Source: Tolypothrix sp. NIES-4075 (GTDB taxonomy: Bacteria > Cyanobacteriota > Cyanobacteriia > Cyanobacteriales > Nostocaceae). From it: DNA of 64,000 bases. The stretch lies in assembly GCF_002218085.1 (NCBI RefSeq), contig NZ_BDUC01000005.1:262473-326472 (forward strand). The letters are read 5' to 3'. The notes beneath the pieces are model-generated. The model ran no database searches, was not told where the DNA came from, and was given only the letters and a program-made list of their open reading frames with translations. How positions within the stretch are numbered: position 1 is the first letter of the stretch; each line of letters begins with the position of its first letter. Shown piece by piece: positions 33,630 to 42,252 of the stretch. The position numbers were made by a program, and so were the translations under genes.

Positions 33630-36404
33630 ATGAGCAATCATTCGAGACTAATTTCTGAGATGGATGTAGAACCTCAACCTGTTCGCACCCCTTACATTAG
33701 CCCCGCAGAAAGCTTTATCAAATTTTACCAAACAGATATTGATCAATCAATCACAAATCGTTTTGAAAAACAAGTAAATAAATATCCCAACTCAATTGCT
33801 GTAAAAAGCAAGATTTCAACACTTACTTATGACCAGCTAAACAAAAATGCCAATCGTTTAGCACGAGCTATTCTAGCACAGCGAGGAGAAGGTAAAGAAG
33901 TAATCGCACTGTTAATAGAACAAGGTGCAAGTTTTATTACTGGCATTTTTGGGGTATTGAAGACCGGAAAAATTTATGTACCTATCGATCCTTCAATACC
34001 TGTTGTTAGACTCACCCACATTTTAGAAGATTCACAAGCCGTCTTGGTAGTGACTAACAATAAGAATCTAGCTGTAGCTTGTGAATTAACTCAAAATCGA
34101 TGCCAAATATTAAACATAGACGATATTGATTGCAGTTTTTCAACTGATAATCTAGAGTTATTAATATCTCCTGATACTCCTGCTTATATTATTTATACTA
34201 GCGGCTCAACTGGTAAGCCAAAAGGAGTTTTGCAGAATCATCGCAACGCGCTGCACAACTGCATGAATAATACCAACGCTTTGTGTATCAGCCCAAGCGA
34301 TCGCTTGACTCTTCTCCACTCCTGTGGTGTTATGGGAGCAATGAGAGGCATCTGTAACGCTTTGTTAAATGGTGCATCTATCTATCCTTTGAATGTCAAA
34401 GAAGAGGGATTGACCAGTTTAGTAAACTGGCTGCTTGAAGAAGAAATCACTATTTATCATTCAGTAGCGACTCTCTACCGCCAGTTTGTTGGTATTTTAA
34501 CAGCACAAGAGCAGTTTCCCAAACTTCGCGTACTCATATTAGGTGGTGAGTCTGTCTTGCAAAGAGATATCGATCTTTATAAAAAGCATTTTTCTGCAAA
34601 CTGCGTTGCATTTGTTAGTCTGGGTTCAACTGAAACCGGAACTGTTCGCCAGTTTATTGTCAATAAAGATACCCAAATCCAGGGTAGCACTGTACCGATT
34701 GGCTACCCGATTGAAGATATGGAGATTCTACTGCTTAATGAAGCAGGTGAAGAAGTGGCTTGCGGTGAAGTAGGTGAAATTGCGATCAAGAGTGAATATT
34801 TGGCTTTAGGCTATTGGCAAAAACCAGAACTGACAAAAGCTGTATTTCAACTCGATCCAAAAGGAGGAAGCGAACGCATCTATTACACAGGAGACTTAGG
34901 ACGCTTTCAGCCAGATGGCTGTCTGGTTCACATGGGACGAAAAGACTTTCAGGTGAAAATCAGAGGCTTTAGAATCGAAGTCACTGAAATCGAAATGGCA
35001 CTTCTTTCTATCGACGCGATCAAAGAAGTCGCAGTTATCGCTCGTGAGGATATACCGGGAGATAAACGCTTAGTAGCCTATATTGTTCTTAACCAAGATT
35101 CAACACTTACTAATAGCGAATTGCGGCACTATTTGCTGCCGAAACTACCTGACTATATGGTGCCGAGTGCTTTTGTCTTCTTGGATGCCTTACCATTAAC
35201 ACCTAACAATAAACTAGACCGTCTTGCCCTTAAAGCACCTGATGCTAGCAAACAAGATACGCAAGCGAGTTTTGTTGCTCCTCGCAATGATTTAGAGCGG
35301 AGATTGACGCAGATTTGGGAAGAAGTTTTAGGTATGCAACCGATTGGGGTGACGGACAATTTCTTTGATTTGGGAGGGCATTCTTTAGCAGCCATTAGCT
35401 TATTCGCGCAAATAGAAAATAAATTTGCCAAAAAACTTCCCCTAGTAACTCTTTTTCAATCAGGGACTGTAGAAGCTCTTGCACAGACGATTCAAGCACT
35501 AAGCGCTGATAATCAAACGACATCACAATCAGTAGCTACCACACAGAACAAATCCACAGATACTTGGTCATCCTTAGTAAAAATTCAACCCAACGGTTCT
35601 AAACCACTTTTGTTTTGTATCCATCCCCTTGGTGGAGAGATTCTTTGTTACCGCGATTTGGCGCGGTATTTGGGGTCAGATCAACCAGTTTATGGGCTAC
35701 AACCACAAGGGCTAAATGGAAAGCCTCCCTTAACAAAAGTTGAAGACATGGCATCGCTTTATATTAAAGAAATTCAGACCATTCAGCCCAATGGTCCTTA
35801 TTATCTAGTAGGGTACTCGTTTGGGGGCATACTTGTTTTTGAAATGGCTCAACAACTTTATCGGCTAGGTCAGGAAGTAGGTCTTCTGGTGATGATTGAT
35901 ACTTGCCGTCCGGGTTATAGCCAGCGATTGCCATTTGCCAAGCGAATTGCCTTGCATTTAGATAATCTTTTACAACTACGACTTGCCTACATTAAGCAAA
36001 ATGCTGAGGGTTGGAGCCAGTGGGGTAAGTATATGCTTAAACATAAATACAAGCGTTACTTGACTGCTGCGCGTCATTTACTGAATGTTGTGCATCGTTT
36101 ACCAGAAAATGACAAGCACTTGGAAATTATAGACGCTAACGCTCTAGCTCTGAGCGAATATAGTTTTCAAGTTTACCCAGATAAACTGACTCTTTTGCGG
36201 ACTGATGATAAAAGTCGGGACGAAGCTGTAGGTATCGAATACGATCCTCAATTTGGTTGGGGGGATTTAATTGTAGGAGGATTAGATATTCATTATGTTC
36301 CCGGGTCTCACAATTCCCTACTCTACGAACCTCATGTACAAGTGGTAGCAGAAAAATTAAAGGTTTGCCTAGATAAGGCTTATACCAAGTTTCTTAGTTA
36401 TTAG
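33630..36404 (+). CDS. Single-module A-PCP-TE nonribosomal-peptide-synthetase-like protein
   Basis: 924 residues. Adenylation domain about 45-540: A3 motif YIIYTSGSTGKPKGV (about 187), LGSTETG, YYTGDLGRF, GRKDFQVKIRGFRIEV and A10 PLTPNNKLDR with the catalytic Lys. Carrier domain about 550-625 with DNFFDLGGHSLAA (Ser near 585 for phosphopantetheine). Thioesterase about 645-920 with LVGYSFGG (nucleophile Ser near 728) and GSHNSLLYEPH (His). No condensation domain. In the A4 region, the aspartate that normally binds the amino group of an amino acid is absent (LHSCGVMGAMRGI where FD is expected), so the substrate is probably not an ordinary alpha-amino acid. Such proteins activate, dimerise or release one carboxylic acid; the product is unknown. 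No other biosynthetic genes flank it. Confidence 0.88.
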   Translation: MSNHSRLISEMDVEPQPVRTPYISPAESFIKFYQTDIDQSITNRFEKQVNKYPNSIAVKSKISTLTYDQLNKNANRLARAILAQRGEGKEVIALLIEQGASFITGIFGVLKTGKIYVPIDPSIPVVRLTHILEDSQAVLVVTNNKNLAVACELTQNRCQILNIDDIDCSFSTDNLELLISPDTPAYIIYTSGSTGKPKGVLQNHRNALHNCMNNTNALCISPSDRLTLLHSCGVMGAMRGICNALLNGASIYPLNVKEEGLTSLVNWLLEEEITIYHSVATLYRQFVGILTAQEQFPKLRVLILGGESVLQRDIDLYKKHFSANCVAFVSLGSTETGTVRQFIVNKDTQIQGSTVPIGYPIEDMEILLLNEAGEEVACGEVGEIAIKSEYLALGYWQKPELTKAVFQLDPKGGSERIYYTGDLGRFQPDGCLVHMGRKDFQVKIRGFRIEVTEIEMALLSIDAIKEVAVIAREDIPGDKRLVAYIVLNQDSTLTNSELRHYLLPKLPDYMVPSAFVFLDALPLTPNNKLDRLALKAPDASKQDTQASFVAPRNDLERRLTQIWEEVLGMQPIGVTDNFFDLGGHSLAAISLFAQIENKFAKKLPLVTLFQSGTVEALAQTIQALSADNQTTSQSVATTQNKSTDTWSSLVKIQPNGSKPLLFCIHPLGGEILCYRDLARYLGSDQPVYGLQPQGLNGKPPLTKVEDMASLYIKEIQTIQPNGPYYLVGYSFGGILVFEMAQQLYRLGQEVGLLVMIDTCRPGYSQRLPFAKRIALHLDNLLQLRLAYIKQNAEGWSQWGKYMLKHKYKRYLTAARHLLNVVHRLPENDKHLEIIDANALALSEYSFQVYPDKLTLLRTDDKSRDEAVGIEYDPQFGWGDLIVGGLDIHYVPGSHNSLLYEPHVQVVAEKLKVCLDKAYTKFLSY

Positions 36405-36524
36405 ATAGTGGTTAGTTGATAGTTGGAGCGTTGCATTTTTTACTAACCACGTACAGACGCTCCGGTTCATCGCGTCTCTACTAACCACTACCCATGAGCA
36501 ATCTTATTAATCTAAGCTAGTTAC

Positions 36525-36898
36525 AATCCGACAACGATTAAAATCGCCGTCTCATACATAAAGTCCGTTAAAACTGATAACTTGCACCATTCTCAATTAG
36601 CCGTATTGCCAACCAGTAAAATCCACATTAAGCCCAAGGAAGGCTAGCCAATTTTTGATGCTGTTTTATTAGGAGTAACAATTGCAAAACTACTAATTGT
36701 GGAAACAAGGTAATAGTGCGATCGCCGCACTATTACCCCAATCAGGTAAGGTTTTGACTCCAGACCACAAGTAAGCCCAATGTGCTAAAAGAAACACAAT
36801 CATCGATAGCACAAGAAAACGATATACTCCAAGCAAAGCAAGTTATCAGTTTTAACCGACTTGCACTGTTAGACAGCGATTTTAATCGTTGTCGGGTT
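36525..36898. mobile_element. 374-bp element with ~60-bp imperfect terminal inverted repeats
   Basis: Bases 36525-36585 (AATCCGACAACGATTAAAAT...) and the reverse complement of 36838-36898 (AACCCGACAACGATTAAAAT...) agree over about 60 positions, including GTTAAAACTGATAACTTGC at the inner end, with a divergent patch of about ten bases in the middle. The interior codes for nothing convincing. The 12-mer TTATTAATCTAA occurs on both sides (36504-36515 and 36937-36948) but not exactly at the arm ends. A MITE or internally deleted insertion sequence is likely. The rest of 36405-37029 holds palindromic repeats and no gene. Confidence 0.65.
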
Positions 36899-37029
36899 CG
36901 GTCTAAAATCGATGGAATAATAACTAGCAACTCACGTTATTAATCTAAAAGCACCTGTGTGTGATATATGTAGATAACACCGTTAACGTACCTGCTTTAC
37001 GGGTGATTAGTTGCAGAGGTGCAGAATCA

Positions 37030-38046
37030 GTGGGCATTGTAGTTGAAAACGTATCCAAGCAATTTGGCAGTTTCAAAGCGGTTGATGATGTCAATCTGGA
37101 AATTAAAAGTGGCTCTCTTGTCGCTTTGCTTGGACCATCGGGTTCGGGAAAGTCTACGCTGCTGCGGTTAATTTCCGGTTTGGAAATGCCGGATAGTGGC
37201 AAAATATTTCTCACTGGTAAGGATGCCACGTATCAAAGCGTGCAAGATAGAAATATTGGGTTTGTATTTCAGCATTATGCTTTGTTCAAGCATTTGACTG
37301 TGCGGCAAAATATTGGCTTTGGTTTGCAGCTTCGCAAAGCACCGAAAGCGAAAATAAAAGCGCGGGTAGAGCAGTTGTTGGAGTTGGTGCAATTAAGTGG
37401 ATTAGGCGATCGCTATCCTTCACAACTTTCTGGTGGTCAACGACAACGGGTAGCATTGGCACGAGCGCTAGCTGTTGAACCGAATGTTTTACTACTTGAT
37501 GAACCTTTCGGCGCACTTGATGCGAAAGTCCGTAAAGATTTACGCGCATGGTTACGACGCCTCCATGATGAAGTACATGTTACCACAGTTTTCGTCACTC
37601 ACGACCAAGAAGAAGCGATGGAAGTTTCTGATGAGATTGTGGTGATGAATAAAGGACGTGTGGAACAGGTAGGAACACCAGCGTCCATTTACGATCATCC
37701 AGCTTCGGCATTTGTGATGAGCTTTATTGGACCGGTAAACGTGTTGCCGAGTTCTTCGCGGATTTTCCAAGGTAACGGATTTGATTCGGCAAATCCAGAA
37801 ATGTTTTTACGTCCGCAAGATGTAATTATAGAAACGGATGCTAACGGTTCAAGTGTACCAGCCAGGGTAAGCAGGTTGATACATTTGGGTTGGGAAATTC
37901 AGGTAGAATTAACTTTAGATGATGGACAAGTGGTGACAGCGCATTTAACACGCGATCGCTTTGACCAATTGCACTTAGAACCACAACAGCGAGTGTATGT
38001 GAAACCGAAGGATGCAAAATCTTTCCCGCTTTATTATTCGATTTGA
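37030..38046 (+). CDS. cysA: Sulfate/molybdate-type ABC transporter ATP-binding protein
   Basis: 338 residues from GTG 37030 (MGIVVENVSKQFGSFKAVDDV), the N-terminus usual in cyanobacterial CysA; a GTG at 36961 would add 23 residues of no family value. Walker A GPSGSGKST (about 37), Q-loop FVFQHYALF, signature LSGGQRQR, Walker B VLLLDEPFGALD and H-loop FVTHDQEEAM are all intact. After residue 235 a TOBE-type regulatory domain follows (MSFIGPVNVLPSS ... FLRPQDVII ... VYVKPKDAKSFPLYY). It powers uptake of sulfate or a similar oxyanion, but the partner permease and binding-protein genes are not in this window. Confidence 0.85.
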   Translation: MGIVVENVSKQFGSFKAVDDVNLEIKSGSLVALLGPSGSGKSTLLRLISGLEMPDSGKIFLTGKDATYQSVQDRNIGFVFQHYALFKHLTVRQNIGFGLQLRKAPKAKIKARVEQLLELVQLSGLGDRYPSQLSGGQRQRVALARALAVEPNVLLLDEPFGALDAKVRKDLRAWLRRLHDEVHVTTVFVTHDQEEAMEVSDEIVVMNKGRVEQVGTPASIYDHPASAFVMSFIGPVNVLPSSSRIFQGNGFDSANPEMFLRPQDVIIETDANGSSVPARVSRLIHLGWEIQVELTLDDGQVVTAHLTRDRFDQLHLEPQQRVYVKPKDAKSFPLYYSI

Positions 38047-38111
38047 TTGGGGTGTAATGCGATCGTTGCTAAATCAGACCAAAAATATAAGATAATGAGA
38101 TTTGAAATAAA

Positions 38112-38226
38112 TAGGACTTACGCAACTGGCATATAGAACTGGGTCAATAGTCAAGAGTCTAAAGTCTAAAAAATCTGGATTTTTGACAACTTCTCAAAAA
38201 AAAATATGACACTTACGTAAGTCCTA
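38112..38226. mobile_element. 115-bp MITE-like element with TAGGACTTACG ends
   Basis: TAGGACTTACG (38112-38122) is the inverse of CGTAAGTCCTA (38216-38226), and the similarity extends to about 25 bases with three mismatches (GCAACTGGCATA against GTAAGTGTCATA). TAGGACTTACGCA ends are widespread around cyanobacterial insertion sequences (recollection). The centre has no ORF. Confidence 0.6.
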
Positions 38227-38259
38227 CTTAAAATAACTTATTTTTTAGACCAAAAAATA

Positions 38260-39735
38260 ATGATAACTAACGAGCGATTTAAAAAGTTTACCATCCTACA
38301 TTCAAATGATATGCATGGAGACTTTTTAGCAGAAGCTACAGGTATAGTAGAAGGTCATGTTATTGGTGGAATGTCCTTGCTTTCTGGATATATAAATAAA
38401 GTTCGGCAAGAAGAGAAAAACGTACTCTTCGTCATTTCTGGTGATATGCTCCAAGGCTCTATGATTGATACCGAATACAAAGGTATTTCAACCATAGAAA
38501 TTATGAATTACCTGGCTCCTGACGTAGTGACTTTGGGTAACCATGAATTAGATTATGGGTTGCCTCACTTACTTTTCCTGGAAAAGATGGCGAATTTTCC
38601 TATCGTCAATGCCAATCTATATATTAAAAAATATAACAGACGCTTGATGAATCCTTATCTGATCCTAAATGTAGATGGATTCGATATCATGTTCATCGGA
38701 ATTGTGACTGAAGAAGCTCTGAGGACATTAAAACGTGATAGTAGTATTGGCACATTTGTCAGCCTTGAAGATGCGGCATTAGAAGTTGGTAAAATTTGTA
38801 ATGCCTACAAAAATGATGACATTGACCTAACAATTATTCTGACGCACATCGGTTTTGAAGAGGATAAAAAATTAGCAGCAATGCTAAATCCAGAATGGGG
38901 TGTGGATATGATAATTGGGGGACACTCCCATACATTTTTAGAACAACCTGCCCAAGTCAACAATATTCTCATCGCACAAGCTGGAGTTGGCACAGACCAG
39001 ATTGGACGTTTCGATATTGTAGTGGATGACGATACTAACAGCATTGTGGAATGGAAGTGGCAACTTCTGCCTGTGGATAACAATTTGGCACAACCAGATC
39101 CCAATATCGAAAAACTGATTGCTACTTTCAAAGAAGAAGTAGACCGCAAGTATAATCGACTGGTTGGACGATTAGCACGTAAACTAACCCATCCTAAGCG
39201 TGAACAAGAAACTGAATTGGGTAACTTAATTGCTGATATTCTTGCCCAACAAGATGATATGTTAGATGTGATTTTTGTAGCGAGTGGTGCAATACGTGGA
39301 TCAGAATTAGGACCTCTAGTTACATTGAGCGATCTAAAAAAGGTTTATCCTTACGACGATATTCTTCATAAGTTTACAGTTAGCGGGGTACATCTGGTCA
39401 AGATATTTGCACATATTATGAGACCCGAAAACCGAATATCAGGTGTAAGTGAGTATTTCCAGCTAAATCAAGGTATTAAAGCGGTTTATAATGATGCCCT
39501 GCATAGGGTTGAATCTTTAACTATTAATGGAGAATCCATACAAGAGGAGCATCAATACACTATATGTATGGATGGCTATCGTTACCAAAATTCCGAGCGA
39601 AATTTAGGTATAACGCATGAAGAGTTAGGCATCTCAAAGGTAATCACAACATCCTGCCAAGATGTCCTGGAAGAATTCTTTGGACATCATCAAAATATTA
39701 ACAGCCAGATCGAAGGAAGATTGCTATACAAATAA
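38260..39735 (+). CDS. Bifunctional metallophosphatase/5'-nucleotidase
   Basis: 491 residues. Metallophosphoesterase domain (about 1-270): LHSNDMHGDF, VISGDMLQG, VTLGNHELDYG, ILTHIGFEEDK and IIGGHSHT give the full set of metal ligands. The C-terminal 5'-nucleotidase domain (about 300-480) contains ELGNLIADIL, FVASGAIRG and YPYDDILHKFTVSGVHL. It would remove phosphate from nucleoside monophosphates or nucleotide sugars. No signal peptide is visible (MITNERFKKFTILHSND), so it appears cytosolic, unlike many relatives. The next gene downstream, a nucleoside hydrolase, would act on its product. Confidence 0.9.
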   Translation: MITNERFKKFTILHSNDMHGDFLAEATGIVEGHVIGGMSLLSGYINKVRQEEKNVLFVISGDMLQGSMIDTEYKGISTIEIMNYLAPDVVTLGNHELDYGLPHLLFLEKMANFPIVNANLYIKKYNRRLMNPYLILNVDGFDIMFIGIVTEEALRTLKRDSSIGTFVSLEDAALEVGKICNAYKNDDIDLTIILTHIGFEEDKKLAAMLNPEWGVDMIIGGHSHTFLEQPAQVNNILIAQAGVGTDQIGRFDIVVDDDTNSIVEWKWQLLPVDNNLAQPDPNIEKLIATFKEEVDRKYNRLVGRLARKLTHPKREQETELGNLIADILAQQDDMLDVIFVASGAIRGSELGPLVTLSDLKKVYPYDDILHKFTVSGVHLVKIFAHIMRPENRISGVSEYFQLNQGIKAVYNDALHRVESLTINGESIQEEHQYTICMDGYRYQNSERNLGITHEELGISKVITTSCQDVLEEFFGHHQNINSQIEGRLLYK

Positions 39736-39899
39736 CAGAATTTGAATAAAGATTCAGAATCCAGAATAGTTTGATATCCAAGCCAATAATTAACGATAAA
39801 ATCAAGAATTAATAACAAGTTTTATTTTCCAATAATTCTGGATTATTTCTGTTAAAAAAATTAGTTTCTTCGCATATTTAAACAAGAGCAACAACCAAT

Positions 39900-40886
39900 A
39901 TGACAATCCTTAAAAATCAGCTTATCCCGGTGCTTGTGGATACAGACGGAGGTGTTGATGATGCCTTGGCACTGATTATGGGATTGAACTCACCGCAATT
40001 AGACATAAAAGCAATTACCGTTTTAGCTGGTAATATCCATGTAGACCAAGCAGCTAATAATGTATTGCGGGTACTGAGTATTGTTCAACCCAATACCTTA
40101 CCCATTGTTGCTAAAGGCTGTGAAAAACCACTCGTTAAACAGCCGTTTAATGCCGCAGGCATTCATGGTGCAGATGGGCTTGGTGAATTAGATCAATTTA
40201 AAGAAGCTGATGGTACAGCCCGCTATCCCAAGCTGACGATTGAAGCATCTACAGAGAATGCGATTGATGTCATTCTTAAGGCAGCCCAAGAGTACGGTGA
40301 CAGTCTAAATATTGTGGCTTTAGGACCACTAACAAATTTAGCAACAGCAATTCAAAAAGATGCTGCCACGATGAAAAAAATAGGGCGAATTATCATCATG
40401 GGTGGGGCTGTTACCGTACCTGGAAATATTACGGCTGCGGCTGAATTTAATTTTTTTGTAGATCCTGATGCGGCACAAATCGTAATTGAATCAGGGATTC
40501 CCCTCACTTTAGTGGGTTTGGATGTGGCGATGAAAGCCCCTTTACCGCGCCAAGTTGTTGAAGATAATTTACAGCGCCGTCCTTCAAAAGTCACCCAGTT
40601 TATTGCCGATTGCACTGGAATTTATATGGCTTTCTATCGAGATAATGAAGGCTTTTACGGTTGTTATTTACATGATCCTTTGGCGATGGCAGTCGCTATC
40701 AATCCGAGTCTAGTAACGACTGAATTACTCTATATGATGGTCGAAACCCAAGGACGATTTACCACTGGGTTATCACTGGCAGATCGGCGCGATCGCCGAG
40801 ATGAAGTAACCAATCCACCTAATGTAGATGCCTGTTTAGATGTTGATACTGAACAATTTTTAAAGCTGTTCGATCAACTTGTCTGA
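39900..40886 (+). CDS. Inosine/uridine-preferring nucleoside hydrolase
   Basis: 328 residues. PVLVDTDGGVDDALAL (about residues 10-25) is the DTDxGxDDAxAL calcium-binding signature. ITVLAGNIHVDQAANN, GIHGADGLG, IIIMGGAVTVPGN and CYLHDPLAMAVAI (the HD that completes the metal site) are all present. Cleaves the N-glycosidic bond of ribonucleosides, releasing base and ribose for salvage. Starts 165 bases after the 5'-nucleotidase gene on the same strand; the two steps are consecutive in nucleotide degradation. Confidence 0.93.
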   Translation: MTILKNQLIPVLVDTDGGVDDALALIMGLNSPQLDIKAITVLAGNIHVDQAANNVLRVLSIVQPNTLPIVAKGCEKPLVKQPFNAAGIHGADGLGELDQFKEADGTARYPKLTIEASTENAIDVILKAAQEYGDSLNIVALGPLTNLATAIQKDAATMKKIGRIIIMGGAVTVPGNITAAAEFNFFVDPDAAQIVIESGIPLTLVGLDVAMKAPLPRQVVEDNLQRRPSKVTQFIADCTGIYMAFYRDNEGFYGCYLHDPLAMAVAINPSLVTTELLYMMVETQGRFTTGLSLADRRDRRDEVTNPPNVDACLDVDTEQFLKLFDQLV

Positions 40887-40891
40887 TAAAC

Positions 40892-40920
40892 GTAAAGACG
40901 TTCCAGTGGAACGTCTCTAC
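40892..40920. terminator. Palindrome after nucleoside hydrolase
   Basis: GTAAAGACGTTCC and GGAACGTCTCTAC pair over 13 positions with one mismatch around AGT, 5 bases after the stop codon. A perfect relative is at 41978-42006. Likely terminator as well as dispersed repeat. Confidence 0.65.
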
Positions 40921-40971
40921 GATGGTTACGATGTTTTTATTACTGTTAATTAAACGGACATGATATTAAAC

Positions 40972-41640
40972 TTAATTAACTTTCTGTTCAACAAATTTTA
41001 TCCGCCCTTGCTGATATGCTAAACGTAAAGCTATAGCTTCCGCGACAATTTGTTGTGGTAATAATCCCTCTTCATCGATCATCTTTTGTAGCGTCGTTCC
41101 GGTTCTTTCATCCACTTCATGAATTGGGGGAATTTGACAGTATCTAGCACCATTTCTCGTGCGACGCCAAATACTGGGTTTTTGCGGTTTTGCTTGCTTG
41201 GGAGTGCGGTGCTTTTTAATTAACTCACGTACCGCAGGTTGGGAAATTTCTGCTAAATCCAGCAATTGATCGAGTACTGGCTGATATTTATTGCTGTTTT
41301 GTGCTAATTGAAATATCGTTGCTGGCTCGATGGGTGCTAAATTATCGGGAGAGAACTTTTCAAAAGCTGCTGCTACCTTCAGATATTTTTTCTCTTCACC
41401 TGAAAAACCATAGTGTGAAAGTATTTGTTTATACTGTCTTTTCGAGTGCGTCTTTTTCAAGTCAGCTAAAAAGAAAGCATAACGTAGAATAGTTTCGGTA
41501 GCATCAGACAGCGCTCGAAAGTAGAAGTTTTTTGCATCAACGCTTCTATTTTCTTCCGTGTATTGCTCAATCGAAGTTTGAGCAATTGCCCGATCAACTT
41601 TGGTTGCAATTGCACCTTTCTCTTGTGTCTTCAGTAACAT
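40972..41640 (-). CDS. Hypothetical helical protein
   Basis: 222 residues, mostly predicted helix and rich in Lys, Glu and Gln. The start MLLKTQEKGAIATKVDRAIAQ is followed by FYFRALSDATETILRYAFFLADL, a Pro/Lys-rich hinge (KKHRTPKQAKPQKPSIWRRT, about residues 140-160) and VDERTGTTLQKMIDEEGLLP. I do not recognise the family. Helices such as QLLDLAEISQPAVRELIKKH might be DNA-binding, but this is weak. It stands alone between palindromic repeats. Confidence 0.65.
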   Translation of the reverse strand: MLLKTQEKGAIATKVDRAIAQTSIEQYTEENRSVDAKNFYFRALSDATETILRYAFFLADLKKTHSKRQYKQILSHYGFSGEEKKYLKVAAAFEKFSPDNLAPIEPATIFQLAQNSNKYQPVLDQLLDLAEISQPAVRELIKKHRTPKQAKPQKPSIWRRTRNGARYCQIPPIHEVDERTGTTLQKMIDEEGLLPQQIVAEAIALRLAYQQGRIKFVEQKVN

Positions 41641-42252
41641 GAGACTAAATATTTAGGTAGGTGTGAGATGATTGGTTTGATGGTGAAGCCTTACCCCTGC
41701 GCCGAATTCAAATATTTTGAACCTTAGAATAGACTTAGGGGTGGTTGAAACAAGGATTTTTTTATAAAATAATCTGAGGTATTAAGAGGATGACGATCGC
41801 CTTTACTCATTTGTCGTCGATTCAAACTAGAACAATTGTACTATAAGTTTAGCAAAAAAATCTCCATGCGTGGGAAAAGTTTGGAGAAATAATCAAAGCT
41901 TTATATATTTGCGGTTTGGGGGTGATGGTGTCGCTGATATGTTGCAAGCGATCGCCCTGATTTTACCAAAAACCTTGGTAGAGACGTTCCGCCGGAACGT
42001 CTCTACAATCGTTATGTTATTGCATCGCGATGTTATGTCCGCATAGGATTGCAAACCGTTGTCAAAGCAGCGCGAAAGTCCTCGTTCATAAGGACTAAAT
42101 AAACATTTTAGTCCATTTTAATGGACTTGTGCTATTAGCCTGATAAATTTATTCTAAGGCGGGATAGCGGCATTCTTCGAGGGTTTTGAAATATCTTGGT
42201 AATGACAAGCCCTTCTAGGTAACGGTGATGTGGTGCAAGTGAGTACGATCGC
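41641..42252. other. Intergenic region with a perfect palindrome
   Basis: 612 bases without a supported gene. GTAGAGACGTTCC (41978-41990) and GGAACGTCTCTAC (41994-42006) form a perfect 13-bp stem around GCC. A further weak self-complementary run GGACTAAAT...ATTTTAGTCC lies at about 42092-42116. Remainder featureless. Confidence 0.55.

Noticed and set aside
36742..36930. 62-codon minus-strand ORF within the inverted-repeat element as a transposase remnant
   Set aside because: No DDE-type or helix-turn-helix motif can be read; similarity is only in hydrophobic composition.
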